In this document: positions 38,274-49,513 of the stretch, in pieces
Layout: each line of letters opens with the position of its first letter
Position numbering within the stretch: the stretch's first letter is position 1
The notes under the pieces: model-generated
Databases searched by the model: none
Told to the model about the DNA's origin: nothing
What the model saw: only the letters and a program-made list of their open reading frames with translations
Origin: Mansonella perstans
Lineage: Eukaryota > Nematoda > Chromadorea > Rhabditida > Onchocercidae
Assembly (NCBI GenBank): GCA_037074765.1
Contig: JBAMDO010000571.1
Coordinates: forward strand, 620,001 to 684,000
DNA: 64,000 nt
Reading direction: 5' to 3'
Program-made: the position numbers and the translations under genes

Positions 38274-39676
38274 ATCGATGAGACAATTCCTTTGCCAATT
38301 CTGAAAGATGGAGAATTTTCTCCCTGTAAAATGATCACACATTCATTGCTGATATAATATGATCAACTCTTACTTATCGGTAAGCAAAGTTTGTGCAATT
38401 TGCATAACTAAGAAATTTGATAGAACGATAATTTTGTTGAAAAAAGAGCGCTTATTTGCAGGTTTATAATGAAATCCCAAAATTTTGACAACTGACATTT
38501 TCTGTAGAAATGAATTAAATGAAACTTACTGAATGGAATTCGTAAGTTTAACTTTTGTTAAAAGTTTTACAGAACTACTGAATCACTTCTGTTAGGTATG
38601 TTAAGGATTGTGTCTATAAATGCGCATCCAAATAGGAGTGATCTATGTCCACATTTCACAACTTTATAATAAGGATTAATTTTCGAACTTTGTGCTGAAT
38701 CATTTAGTTTCGATTGGTTTATTGCATTTTATCAATACATTGCCGTCAATGCAACAATGCTATCAATCCACAATGTAATATTCCCATACTACAGTTTTAC
38801 ACCATTTCGCTTCAATTTGTCCAAGACTTTGAGATTGATGTATTGCGTATTGTATTTGCGAGGGATTTCTTAATTTCCAAAAGCAAATTTTGTTTTAAAA
38901 AAGACATAAAAATGAAATATTGAGGCTAATTTTTTAGAAAATTTTGACTATTTTACAAATAACAAAATAATTTTTTGCTTCCAAAAATTTTGTTCATTTA
39001 AATTAGCAAAAAATAATATTAAAAAAACGATTAAAACAATATAAGCATAGTTGAAAAGTACAAAAGTGTAATGTTAAAAAGGAAAATAATGTGTAAGTGA
39101 CCAAAACAGTAAGGGAATAGGTCGATCAATAAAATAACGGGCAAGAAAAATATCGGATTTGAACGTTTTTAAAAAAAGTTCAAAAATTTATTTAATGAAG
39201 TGAATTTGAACAAAGAAAGGCATTATATGAAATTACAGTGAAGTGAAAAATAGCATCCGAAAAAAACATCTTTTTTTTCCAACATAATTATAAAACGACG
39301 AAGTGTACAGCGAGGAACATAGTAATCAATTAATCAAATAAATAGATGCAACGAAATCGAATTGGAAATTCTATTAATGGATGTAAACAGTCCAAAAAAA
39401 TTTTATTATATAATATAAAATAGAAGCATGTAGCGAAAAATCAAATCAACAATTAAATTAAAAACCACACTAATAAAATGAATTAAAATATACGTGGAAG
39501 TTAATTACACTTTAGTATAGCTTTCTCGTGATAAAATTTATCATAAAAAGCCTTCTTATGACTTTATGATGGCATTAGTGCAATTGGCCATTTTGAATTC
39601 AATTGCAATACATTTGCTTAATATTTTTTGTCTGTTAAATTTCTAAAATGAGAAGAAAGAAGTTTGAGAAGAAAAG
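38274..39676. other. head-to-head region between ZnF3 and pol remnant copy 2
   Basis: Inverted homologue of 29,760-31,180. It is AT-rich without coding potential and would include the ZnF3 promoter. The segment 38,940-39,560 (which contains ACGACGAAGTGTACAGCGAG) is close to identical in all three copies. Confidence 0.7.
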
Positions 39677-40762
39677 TTGAAATCAACTGTGACGTACAGC
39701 ACAGTAGCTGAGCAAGAACGACCAGAAGGTAAAAGGATCATACTCTTGTGTAAGAAGATTAGCGTCATAAATCCAGAAGCTCTGAAATTCCAAACGAAAG
39801 CGTTGGCGCTATTGGATTGGGCTCCCAGTTATTATTCATTTCAACTGGTCTGGCAAAAAGGTTGCACATTCAAGAAACGGAAAAAGACCGAAAAGAGATT
39901 AAGTATTGCTTCATTCGACAACAAATTACCAAAGAAGTATAACTCAGCTAAAAAGGAGGTTGGTGTGAGAATCGGAAAGATGGGAATCATAACTTGCGAG
40001 TAATAAACTGGAAGTGATCGCAATCAACGACGAAAGTATTAGTTCTATAAAGGAAAGAAAAACTTAGAAGGAGTAGACGATTACTAGAAGCAGCCTGAAA
40101 TATCTCACTTTGTTTCGGACGTTTGCAAATCTTGATCAGAAGACTTCAAAGATACTTCGACGGTACAACGAAACGATTCAAGATCAACTACAGTCGGGCA
40201 TAATTGAGGAAATTCAGTCTGACATGCATCAAGAGAGTATAATTCACTATCTACCTCATCACGAAATGATACCTTCACACAAACCTATAACAAAATTCAG
40301 AATAGTCCATGATGCTTTGGCATATCTAAAGGGAACAAAAAGTTTAAACGAAATTCTATACCGCAGATCTATAATGCTTTTGGACTTAGTAGAGATTATT
40401 GCGCTTCCTACTGATGAAAAATGTAATCATAGCCGACATCGAAAAGGTTGTTTTTACAATTGGAACTGCATCAATCCAACAGGAATTGTACCAGATTTCT
40501 CTGGGTAGAAGATATTAAATATGTGGTTACAGAGAAAAACCTGAAATGTTATCATTTTAGAAGAGTTCCTTTTGGAGTAATATCGAAACTATTTTTATTA
40601 ATAGCAACACTCAGTCGTCATCTAGAGAGGATCGGAAACAAAACAGCACCAGAAATCAGGAGGAATTTATGTGTGAATAATGTCATATTGTCATCAAATG
40701 GAACAAAGGAAGCCATAAACAAACCGTTCCACTCATTTTTCGTTATTGTTATTTTTTGTTAG
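39677..40762 (+). pseudogene. BEL/Pao pol remnant, copy 2
   Basis: Plus-strand pieces 39677-40003 (protease-like DUF1758 type), 40110-40508 and 40448-40762 (reverse transcriptase, two overlapping frames). The protease active-site region reads LLDWAPS, with the expected GSQ found one frame over, so a frameshift has disrupted it. A further frameshift near 40,500 splits the RT part, whose catalytic box reads CVNN. Homologous to 28,659-29,743 (inverted) and 55,421-56,511. It is a dead fragment without LTRs. Confidence 0.8.
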
Positions 40763-41829
40763 ATAGTACCATTGTATTAGTACTTGCGCAATAAAATTTT
40801 ATCAACCCAAGTCCATTGATAATTGAATCATTCTTTCATAAAAACGCTTGATGCGACAATTTCAAATGATATTTTCAGTGCTAAAATTTGACGACTAGAA
40901 TTTCCGAATGACACTGCATCTTAGTTAATGTGCTATTCGAACGAAATCAAAAACAAAAAAGCTAATCTAAAGCTGATGTCTAACTTCAGTAGAATTAAGA
41001 CGATATAAATGTACATTCACATCAGCTGCTAATATCCATAATTTTGCATATTACTTTATATAAACCTCATATATTGCATAATTGAAATCAGTTTCTGGAA
41101 AGCAATATTAGTAAAATTTTAATATGTAAAAAGTCAGCAAATTTCAAGTATTTCCGTAAGAAAATGCGATTCTTTGTTCTGCAACAATCTGCATAGTGAA
41201 GCTAACTCGGATGTGAAAGTATTTTTCGATAAATATTTGATGTTATGGCACTTGTCAGAAAAGTTTTTTTTTTAATTCATTGGTATAAGAAATCTTTATT
41301 TGTTTACTATTATACTCTATACTCTACTTAATTAATTTGGATGTACATTTGATATTTCATTTGATAATCAAATGTATCAAATTTATCTTTTATGAAAACG
41401 TTTTTGGACTTTTGAGTATTTAAATTAAGAGTAAAGAAGTTGAAATTTCAAGCAAAATGTAATGAAAAGAGATGGAACCGAAGAAATTCTCTGCTTATCA
41501 GCTAAGGAAAATCAAATGTATCGAGCTATAATTAAGGATCATTGAGTGTATGTTTATCTGACCGGCTCAGATGATTAACTGATATTGACGAAAAATTTCA
41601 TAACTAAATAAAGGCGACTCATCTCCTTCATTTGGTCAACAAATTTTTTCATTAGCACTGCTTTGTAATGAGATTGTAGTACCATCGTTGAGGAAATAAA
41701 CGCAGGGTCTACTGGCTAATGCCGGAAAATTCCCAAGTCACAACACAATTTTCTAGTATCAATTGTTTCAAATTAAAATGTTTATGAAACAAATAATTTC
41801 ATAAGTCCTTTTTCCAAAATCCATATCAG

Positions 41830-42036
41830 AATTCGTATTTATTGCTATCAAACTATCTAGCCTTCTTTACCGACAGACAAAACTGGCAACGATTTGAACA
41901 ACTGAACTTTAGTCGATCAAGCAGTGATACCCTTGGTTGTTTTAGTAGTATGCATGCGATAGCTACAACAGGCCAACTGCTTCACTCTTACAAAACACCT
42001 GGATCAAATGACTGGAAAACAGTTTCCTCTAATCAA
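41830..42036 (+). pseudogene. possible captured exon fragment (69 codons)
   Basis: An open 207-bp stretch starts right after a consensus acceptor (CATATCAG at 41,822-41,829) and ends at a consensus donor (GTAATA at 42,037), phase 0 at both ends. It encodes a non-repetitive segment containing NWQRFEQLNFSRSSSDTLG and QLLHSYKTPGSNDW. I do not recognise the parent gene. In the sister tail, about 114 bp including the acceptor are deleted (junction near 57,580), so it is broken there. It could also be chance. Confidence 0.35.
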
Positions 42037-45010
42037 GTAATATGATGTAATCACAAACTATCACCTCAAAAGGATTAAAATTCAGGTAGATAGAGCCAGG
42101 ACGCAGCAAACGATCAATATGTTGCTTTGATGTTCATATCGAATCTTTGCTTAGAAATATGAATAAAATAAGAAGACAAATAACATTTTCACAGTCGTTC
42201 AACACTATATTACTGATTCTATAACAGTAAAAAAAATGAAATTCCCTCTTGCAAGTTTCTGTGCCTTAGCAAAGTTCTGCAAACGATAGATAACATATGC
42301 AAGAAATCAAAAATTTATACCAAATTGCTTTAATTCCTCTTTACAAACGTTGAATTCAGTTGCTAAATTTTTAAAATATAATAAACAAATACAAATTTTG
42401 CAACACAAAGTACATTGATCAAATGCATCAATATTTCTGCTTGTCTACAAAATTTCCATAATGAAGGAAACGCTTTGAAATTGAAATTCAGGTTAAGAAA
42501 AATGATTTCGACAGAAAATTCCATTCAAAAAAAACAATGCATTGATGTTTAGAAGTAAATTATATTGAGTAAAAATTTTTCTTTTGCCGTATTTTGTTAT
42601 AGAAAATTGCTGATAATTTGTTATCGTTGAAAGATAACAAATTATAATTTTTTTTTTTTTGGCAGTTGCGACCTAATTTTATCGTATTATATACATCACT
42701 TCTTTTCGATTTGTCCATCCTAATTTATTCTTTTGCCGTTCGATAAACAAATGCGGAAAAAAAACAGGTGCTGAAAAACGGGATTGGTTTTACGGTTACA
42801 CAATACAGATAACTTATATTCACTACTTCCGTTATCGAAGTATATAAAGCGCAATTTATTTTGATATGAACCATCCGCCAATTTTTTTTATTGGGAAATA
42901 CTTAGGATATTTCGGTGATTTCAGATTTGTTACACAGCAAAAGGTATGAGAAGTAGTAGTACGTATTAGAATAATCTCCTGAACCAACTTTATTCTTTCA
43001 GTTCTGATAATTTTATCATCAAAGAGGAATTCCTAAATGACACAATTTTAAAAATAGATTCATAAATGCTAACATTCGCTAGAAAGATTTACAAATGTTA
43101 ATATTCGATAAAAACTACGGCATAATTCATTTCAGAGTATGTCGAAGTCGTTATTAGTTCAGATGTGGCAAAATTTGTTATTATTCTTTATTTTCATTAT
43201 TTATTGTATGAGAGAGAATTGACACAAATACCGGGTAAGTGAATGAATGGTAAAATTCAGACAATAGTAAAATTCACAAAAACGATATTGAAAATATGAA
43301 AACGATACTAACCTATTGTCATTTTTGATAAATTTAAATGATAGCCAAGCCGAATCACAAGGTTGTTCTTTCTTATGCGATGTTATAGAGTTAAGCCTTG
43401 GCATCTAATTCAGAAACGTCAATTATAACCATTGTTTTTTGTTTCGAGTTAGAATTGCCCAGTATTTTTGAGGATTTTTTTGAAAATTTTTTATTTAAAT
43501 TAGATTTAATGAAGCGATATCTTATTTTCTTCAAAAATCTTATTTCTTTTATTTATTGTTGTGCAGGTAATAGAGCAGTTGGTAACTCTTGAAAAAATTA
43601 ACAAAAAGAATTTTAAATTATGAAAAACGATACCTAACCTAATATTTATGGTCTGATAAATTTAAACGGTGGTGTCTTTCTGTTTCGTAATGCTATAGTG
43701 AAGATTGAAACTCTTTTCATTACTATTCCAGTATCGTTTACTCGGCTAAATGTTTTACATTAAATTTAATGAACAAATCAGGCACCAAAATATTTTGCTT
43801 TATATTGTTTAACTTGGAAGAGGTTAATTATATTGGATTATGTTTGTGAATATTATACCATGTTTTAGGATAAGGACCCTGATTGATTTTGGCTATTAGA
43901 CAATTCACATCGCTGTTTCATCGTTCAACGTTTTACTGTGATATGCGACAGGACAACTATCTTCATCAACATCGCTTATAATTTTCAGTCAAGAATCCTC
44001 AATTTCAATGGATATTTCATTAATATTTACTATCTTAGTTCATGTTTGATTATATTGGATTATATTGGGTTATGTTTAATTATATTGGATTTCTACTGGG
44101 TTATCTTTAATTGTACTGGTTTTGTTTTGGATTAGTATAGTATCAACAAGCATATACGTAGGTACAGATTGCGCTTAGATAAGAATAAAAACCGCAACGG
44201 TCGCTGAATAGCAAATAGCATATAAATGATGGAATTTCCATGACCATTACTTAGGAAAGGATTAATTATTAAATGCTAGGAAAGTGACTGTCGAAGTTAG
44301 GCTAACGAAGAAAATAAAAAGTATCAAATGCAATAAAACATGATTCAAAAGAGCAATCGATAATAATTCCAGGAAAACATACATTCATTACTAATCTTTG
44401 AACTATAAAAGTTTTTTTCAATTTAGAATACATTGATCTCTTCTACCTATCCAACTTATAAAATTACTGATTAGTTTTAAAAGCTACATAATATCAGTAG
44501 ATTTATTTCTCATCGTAAAATAATTTCTTTGCAGATATTTTTCTTTATTATTATTAGTATTCTTACTATTATAATTATTATTAATATCTAGTATGCATCT
44601 TTGTTTAATATAAATCGAACATTTAAACTGCATACAGTAACATTCACTGACAATTCATATTTCACAAATGATATTGCTTTTTACTAAATGACAAAATAAA
44701 TCGGGAAGAATGGAGTAAATTTCACATTCTTTTCACTTAACATATTATTTTATTAAGAAAATGTTCAGAATAAATAATCGAAAGACGTACACAAAGTATT
44801 TCCACTGTGAATATAACCTTATTGGGATTTTGTAAGAGAAAAACAAAAACTTTATGAATTGATGATCGAAAGGCTGCCCATTTAGAGGCATTGAAAAAAA
44901 CAGCTCTCCTGTATTTAGAAATTGAAACAATGTAAGATAAGTCAAAAACTTCAATTTATTAAAGTTAATAGATTTCACATATTTCTTGAAATATGAAAAA
45001 AAAATAAGCA

Positions 45011-45015
45011 GAAAT
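45011..45015 (+). repeat. target-site duplication GAAAT, left copy
   Basis: GAAAT immediately precedes the element end TGTCGCGA at 45,016. The same five bases follow the other end at 48,956-48,960 and occur once in the unoccupied sister site at 60,838-60,842. Confidence 0.9.
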
Positions 45016-45516
45016 TGTCGCGAAAGTCGCGAAATTTAAAATAAAATCATGAGGAATATATTCCGTGATGTTAATTTGAATATTTGTCACATACTTCTCA
45101 CATATTATAATTGTATCTGTTCTAAAACCTTTATGACATTATCTATGATTTATCGCCAAGATCCCGTGTCTTCCTCTTGCTATTTCTCATCTTAGTACAC
45201 TATGATCTGGTCTATTAAGTTATCAATCGGCTTATATGAAAGGATTTCTGGTCATCAAATTACTAGATCCACCCCTTCCTCTCGACTACATAAACTGTAC
45301 TCAACTTCCAATCTTCATTCTAAACATTCCAAACATTTCAAGATATTCTAAGGACTCCAGTCTTCACAACGAGAATCGCTTTATTCGCTTTATTTGCTAC
45401 TCATCTTATTTACTGCATCTGAAATAAAGGGTTCTATTACCCAATTCAACTGTTCTTACACTACAAAGAACACATTCCAGTCGTACACGGTTGCGCTACA
45501 GCATTTTTTCCCGACA
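45016..45516 (+). repeat. left LTR (plus orientation)
   Basis: 501 bp starting TGTCGCG and ending CCGACA, followed by GATT and a primer-binding site. The inner ~280 bp (from 45,236) are nearly identical to the right LTR in reverse complement. The outer ~220 bp are clearly diverged from it. It contains AATAAA at 45,422-45,427. Confidence 0.85.
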
Positions 45517-45520
45517 GATT

Positions 45521-45538
45521 TGGTGCCACGAACCGGGA
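45521..45538 (+). other. primer-binding site, left arm
   Basis: TGGTGCCACGAACCGGGA begins with the TGG expected opposite a tRNA 3' CCA and lies 4 bp after the LTR end. The identical sequence occurs in reverse at 48,394-48,411. I have not assigned the tRNA. Confidence 0.75.
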
Positions 45539-45564
45539 ACGGACGGAATGTCCACATCAGTCGT

Positions 45565-48441
45565 TCAGTCAGCGCAACCAGCAATCGGCAATTCCGGAGA
45601 GAGGGGGATTGCTGGGTTTGATGAATGTATAACTGGATTATATGATAAAGGAATGTAATCATTACAGGGATTTTTATTGTTGTATTCATTTATGGGAACT
45701 TGGACTATTCTCATAGGAATGTATTCCGTGGGCTTTCTAATTTTGATACATAGATAATGAAAAATAAAGTTAATTAATTTAAATTTCAATTCTACTACAA
45801 TTATCAAAAATAGAAATAAAAGACTACATACACCGATAACGATGAGTTTCCAGTGAGCTATTATAAGTGTCAATTCTTCTTCTATGGTTTTTGTCGTTTT
45901 CTCGAATTGTATCGTTATCTGCTCGATTAGTTCTTCTCCTTGCTGTTCTACTTCGGTCCAAAGTAACTTTGACTTCGGTAGATCGGTTCTTAAATTGATG
46001 ATTTCATGGTTTTGTGCCAATATTTCTAACTCCGCGTCGATTCGTTCGACTTCAAATCTACTGACGATGCCTGCCTTGAACTCGACCCTTTTCCATTCGG
46101 AGTTATTATTATTGCAGGGTGCTATATATAATCTGTCATTAACCCTGTTAGCTATAATATCACTTCTCTGGAGTAATAATTTAGCTGCTAACGTCGGGTC
46201 ACTGGTTGATAGCCATTCTATTAGGAGTAATAAATTATTTCTATTTTCACAACTTCGTCGTTGTGTCTCAATTAATTGTTGTCGAAGTTGTAAATTTGTA
46301 ATATCAAAAATATACTGAAACTTAATATTTTCAGGATCAAATTTACTTGTTTTGATTTCCTCCTCCCTGCTTAGTTCTTTCATGATGAGCTGATCCTTGG
46401 AGTCCGAATTCACCGTATTTGTTGATTGTCCTTGATCGACTCCTTCATCGATGATTAAGTCTCCGTTCATAAGATGAGGTTTAGAAAACTTACAAGTTGT
46501 ATCTTGTAGCTTCTCGTTCCTCTCGAAGGTGAGTGATGTTTGCAGATCCTCTATCATTACGTGATTTTCATATATTTGGGCGTTGTATCTCCCAATTCTT
46601 TCGTAGAGGCATTTAGTGGTTGCCTGTGTGTTGTTCCATATTATGATGCTGGTCTGCAACACGCACTTACCACTTTGTGTCGAGCAGTGGTTTGTGTCAT
46701 CGAGATCTGATAGTAGTCCTTTACCGTCGTAAAGGAGGAGCGATCCTTCTTCTACCACGTAATTAGTGGTAGCTTGGCATCTGGTTCCGAGCCAACCGTA
46801 GGAATACTGGACATTGTTGTTCGTTGTCCATTTATTCGGCTTGACTCTCTTTAACGGTGATTCGGATGATTCCCTTTGGTCATATAGATTTGTGCATTGA
46901 TGGTAAGGTATGGGAGAAGTGGTAGTTTCGTCTGAAACTACCGACAAGGATAATCTCAAGAAGGCCTTGGTGCATACCGTCCTCGTAATGTTGCTACACT
47001 TGATTGCAGGTATCCGAGTGTGAGTCCGCGTGTAGACTGTGACTTGTGTTAAGGTGATGTTTTGGTGGGTGATTTCGTCACAGTTCCACCTTTGTGGCAT
47101 GTTGAAAGGGGTACCTGTAATCCATTTGCAGTTCTGTTTAGCGTTTGAATCGACTGCAGTGATGAGGATGAGCGCCATAGTATAAAGACAGTTCATTATT
47201 GTCTTGGAAATCGGTTGTGGTTCGTTCCGTTTCCGAATGGCTGCTCTGGTTCTTGTAGCAATTGGCTCCTCTGGTTCGACGGTTTGGATTGGGTCCTGAG
47301 GAGCTGATTCTTGGTTAGTTTCGTTATCCTCAACTTCTAGAGGATACAAAACATTTATTGGTCTGGCGAGGACCTTTCCTTGTGCCGTTTCGATGATGGC
47401 ACTTCTCGCCTTCCCATCCTTGCCTGCCTTGATTTCTTTGATCCTTGCGAGTTTCCACATACCACGGGGGACATTAGGTTCGTTGACTAATACAATCTCC
47501 CGTTCGCGTGGTATCCTGGTTTCTACATTTCTGGGGGATGTATGAAACCTTTGTGTTCGTTCTCTGAGACTGGTTAAATACTCGCGTCTCCAGATCTCCC
47601 AGAATAGATCCAAGACTTTGAGTGTATTTAACCAGTATCGGATAAGTATCTGCTTGTTGTTGGGTTTATGAGGAACAAATTCCTCTTGGTCGTCCATGTT
47701 GGTGAGGGGAGTTACTAGCGAGGCATCAGGGGAGAGGAAATCGATTGGACGTATAATTGCGTAGTTATCGCAATTTACGTATGTCAGAGGTCGAGTATTG
47801 AGTATTCCCTCGACCTCTGTTATGAGAGTTACTAACTCTCTCTCCCACAGTAGCCTTCTGCCAATAGCTCTCCTCATGGCCCTTTTTGTTAGGCCAATGA
47901 GTCTTTCGTAGACTCCTCCGTTCCAAGGAGCCTTTGGTATGATGTTTCTCCATGTCATTCCCCTTTTCACGAGGAAGTTTGTTAGTTCGGAGTCCTGTTC
48001 CTTCATTGCTTTGAAGACGAGTTGGAACTGGCTTGCATTGTCGCTTAGGACCGATTCTAGACATCCTTGTCGAGCGATGAATCTTCTAAAGATGTCCAAG
48101 AAACATTCGGCTGATAAATTATCAGCTAATTCTAGATGAATAGCTCTGGTAGTGAAGCACGTAAACAGAGCTACCCATCGCTTTGTTATACCCGTCTTCG
48201 TTTTGACAGAGAGGGGGCCAAAATAGTCTAGACCTATGTGTGCGAAGGTTCTAGACCGAGTGACCCTTTCTTCTCGGGGCAGGTTCCGATCTGGCTGCGT
48301 TAGATCGAGTTCATTGATTTCCTCCAGAAGTTCGGCAATCCTGCCGATTGCTGGTTGCGCTGACTGAACGACTGATGTGGACATTCCGTCCGTTCCCGGT
48401 TCGTGGCACCAAATCTGTCGGGAAAAAATGCTGTAGCGCAA
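45565..48441 (-). CDS. retroelement integrase plus envelope-like polyprotein (958 codons)
   Basis: One uninterrupted minus-strand frame. Residues about 66-240 form a retroviral integrase core with Asp72 (LDYFGP), Asp134 (SDNASQF) and Glu179 (GGVYERL), the DDE triad of BEL/Pao elements. Residues about 255-370 match the DUF5641 domain that follows BEL integrase. The N-terminal zinc-binding part is absent. From about residue 415 an envelope-like region begins with a hydrophobic signal-like stretch (MNCLYTMALILITAV). It continues Cys-rich with several N-x-S/T sites and ends with a membrane span at about 864-883 and a ~75-residue tail. The reading frame starts inside the LTR and ends in the inverted leader, so neither terminus is native. 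Which viral fusion-protein class the envelope belongs to is not clear from the sequence. Confidence 0.85.
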   Translation of the reverse strand: MRYSIFSRQIWCHEPGTDGMSTSVVQSAQPAIGRIAELLEEINELDLTQPDRNLPREERVTRSRTFAHIGLDYFGPLSVKTKTGITKRWVALFTCFTTRAIHLELADNLSAECFLDIFRRFIARQGCLESVLSDNASQFQLVFKAMKEQDSELTNFLVKRGMTWRNIIPKAPWNGGVYERLIGLTKRAMRRAIGRRLLWERELVTLITEVEGILNTRPLTYVNCDNYAIIRPIDFLSPDASLVTPLTNMDDQEEFVPHKPNNKQILIRYWLNTLKVLDLFWEIWRREYLTSLRERTQRFHTSPRNVETRIPREREIVLVNEPNVPRGMWKLARIKEIKAGKDGKARSAIIETAQGKVLARPINVLYPLEVEDNETNQESAPQDPIQTVEPEEPIATRTRAAIRKRNEPQPISKTIMNCLYTMALILITAVDSNAKQNCKWITGTPFNMPQRWNCDEITHQNITLTQVTVYTRTHTRIPAIKCSNITRTVCTKAFLRLSLSVVSDETTTSPIPYHQCTNLYDQRESSESPLKRVKPNKWTTNNNVQYSYGWLGTRCQATTNYVVEEGSLLLYDGKGLLSDLDDTNHCSTQSGKCVLQTSIIIWNNTQATTKCLYERIGRYNAQIYENHVMIEDLQTSLTFERNEKLQDTTCKFSKPHLMNGDLIIDEGVDQGQSTNTVNSDSKDQLIMKELSREEEIKTSKFDPENIKFQYIFDITNLQLRQQLIETQRRSCENRNNLLLLIEWLSTSDPTLAAKLLLQRSDIIANRVNDRLYIAPCNNNNSEWKRVEFKAGIVSRFEVERIDAELEILAQNHEIINLRTDLPKSKLLWTEVEQQGEELIEQITIQFEKTTKTIEEELTLIIAHWKLIVIGVCSLLFLFLIIVVELKFKLINFIFHYLCIKIRKPTEYIPMRIVQVPINEYNNKNPCNDYIPLSYNPVIHSSNPAIPLSPELPIAGCAD
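48394..48411 (-). other. primer-binding site, right arm
   Basis: Reverse complement of the site at 45,521-45,538, placed 4 bp inside the right LTR. This one has the normal relation to the minus-strand coding region. Confidence 0.75.
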
Positions 48442-48955
48442 CCGTGTACGACTGGAATGTGTTCTTTGTAGTGTAAGAACAGTTGAATTGGGTAATAGAA
48501 CCCTTTATTTCAGATGCAGTAAATAAGATGAGTAGCAAATAAAGCGAATAAAGCGATTCTCGTTGTGAAGACTGGAGTCCTTAGAATATCTTGAAATGTT
48601 TGGAATGTTTAGAATGAAGATTGGAAGTTGAGTACAGTTTATGTAGTCGAGAGGAAGGGGTGGATCTAGTAATTTGATGACCAGAAATCCTTTCATATAA
48701 GCCGATTAATGGCTTAATAGAACAGATCATGGTGTGATAAGATAAGAAATAGTAAGGGGAGGACACGGGATCTGGCGATGAAAGGTAATTAAAGTAAAAT
48801 AAATTATAGATAATGACATAAAAGTTTAAGAACAGATGTAATTATACAATTATAGTATGTGAGAATAATTATAATATGTGAGAAAAAATTCAAAAGGTGA
48901 AATCACGGAATATATTCCTTATGATCCTATTTTAAATTTCGCGATTTTTGCGACA
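48416..48955 (-). repeat. right LTR (minus orientation)
   Basis: 540 bp; on the minus strand it starts TGTCGCAAAAATCGCG and ends CCGACA. It is longer than the left LTR and differs mainly in the outer, U3-like part, while the inner part, primer site and leader match almost perfectly. Confidence 0.85.
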
Positions 48956-48960
48956 GAAAT
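48956..48960 (+). repeat. target-site duplication GAAAT, right copy
   Basis: GAAAT directly after the element end GCGACA. Array-tail sequence (CATGTAATGCAAAGCC) resumes here exactly as in the uninterrupted sister unit. Confidence 0.9.
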
Positions 48961-49513
48961 CATGTAATGCAAAGCCAATACACTTGCAATACAACAAATA
49001 CTCCGTTACTATCGTTTGGTAATCTACAATTGTAATTGTATCGCATATAGCAAAATTAATTTGCTTATGGCCTAAAATTTAAATTAAATTGCCTAATATT
49101 TTTAAGAATTTCAATAAAAATATGTTACTATTCTAATGTCATTTTTCACATTAAATTTATTGAACAAATCGGGCACCAGCATATTTTATTTCATCTAATT
49201 TGTAAAAAATTATTCTGCAGTTATGTTATGGAAGAAATTGAAACAACGTCAAATAAGAAACATCAATTTACTAATTAATAAATTTATCATATTCTTTGAA
49301 AATGCAGAAAAGAAGCAGAAATCATAACAGCGTCTTGCTTGTTTTCTATGTTCCATCAAAATCCGAAATGCTTTATTTTGGAAACATTCCTTCACTCCAG
49401 AACTCATTTTCGTCATCACAACAGAATACTACAGATCCATAAAAAATTTAAAACTAAAACAATAAATCAGCAGTATAATGCTGAAATTACAGGTGAAATT
49501 CCAAAAAAAAAAT
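48961..49513. other. end of array tail copy 1
   Basis: Non-coding sequence homologous to 60,843-61,410. No supportable gene; the short frame at 49,339-49,530 is conserved only because the DNA is duplicated. Confidence 0.6.

Larger units (their letters stand above)
40763..45015. repeat. array tail, copy 1
   Basis: About 4.3 kb of mostly non-coding sequence, repeated at 56,512-60,842 with small differences. It includes a possible exon-like fragment (41,830-42,036), a GTGCAGGTAATAGAGCAG segment (43,561-43,578), an imperfect TTATATTGGATTATATTGGG repeat (44,040-44,130) and an ATT-rich microsatellite (44,545-44,590). The segments 43,755-43,815 and 49,148-49,205 are diverged relatives of each other (AACAAATCAGGCACC versus AACAAATCGGGCACC), so the tail itself contains older internal duplication. 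No intact gene is supported. Confidence 0.75.
45016..48955 (-). mobile_element. BEL/Pao-type retroelement with inverted LTRs, gag/protease/RT missing
   Basis: A 3,940-bp insertion with ends TGTCGC...GCGACA, flanked by GAAAT duplications. The right LTR (48416-48955), primer-binding site and leader read on the minus strand and run directly into an integrase-envelope frame; gag, protease and RT are absent. At the left, where a direct 3' LTR is expected, there is instead an inverted 5' LTR (45016-45516), primer-binding site and leader. The two inverted arms match over LTR, primer site and about 50 bp of leader, ending at the same leader sequence (AGCAATCGG at 45,584-45,592). The sister array unit is empty at this site, so the element entered after the unit was duplicated. 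Confidence 0.85.

Noticed and set aside
43938..44135. 65-codon frame identical in both tails (also at 59,777-59,974)
   Set aside because: The identity is explained by recent duplication of the DNA. The C-terminal half is a translated ATTATATTGG-type repeat.
45236..45621. Short plus-strand open frames in the LTR (63 and 75 codons), repeated at 48,311-48,696 on the minus strand
   Set aside because: They are mirrored only because the LTRs are inverted copies. No protein similarity is recognisable.
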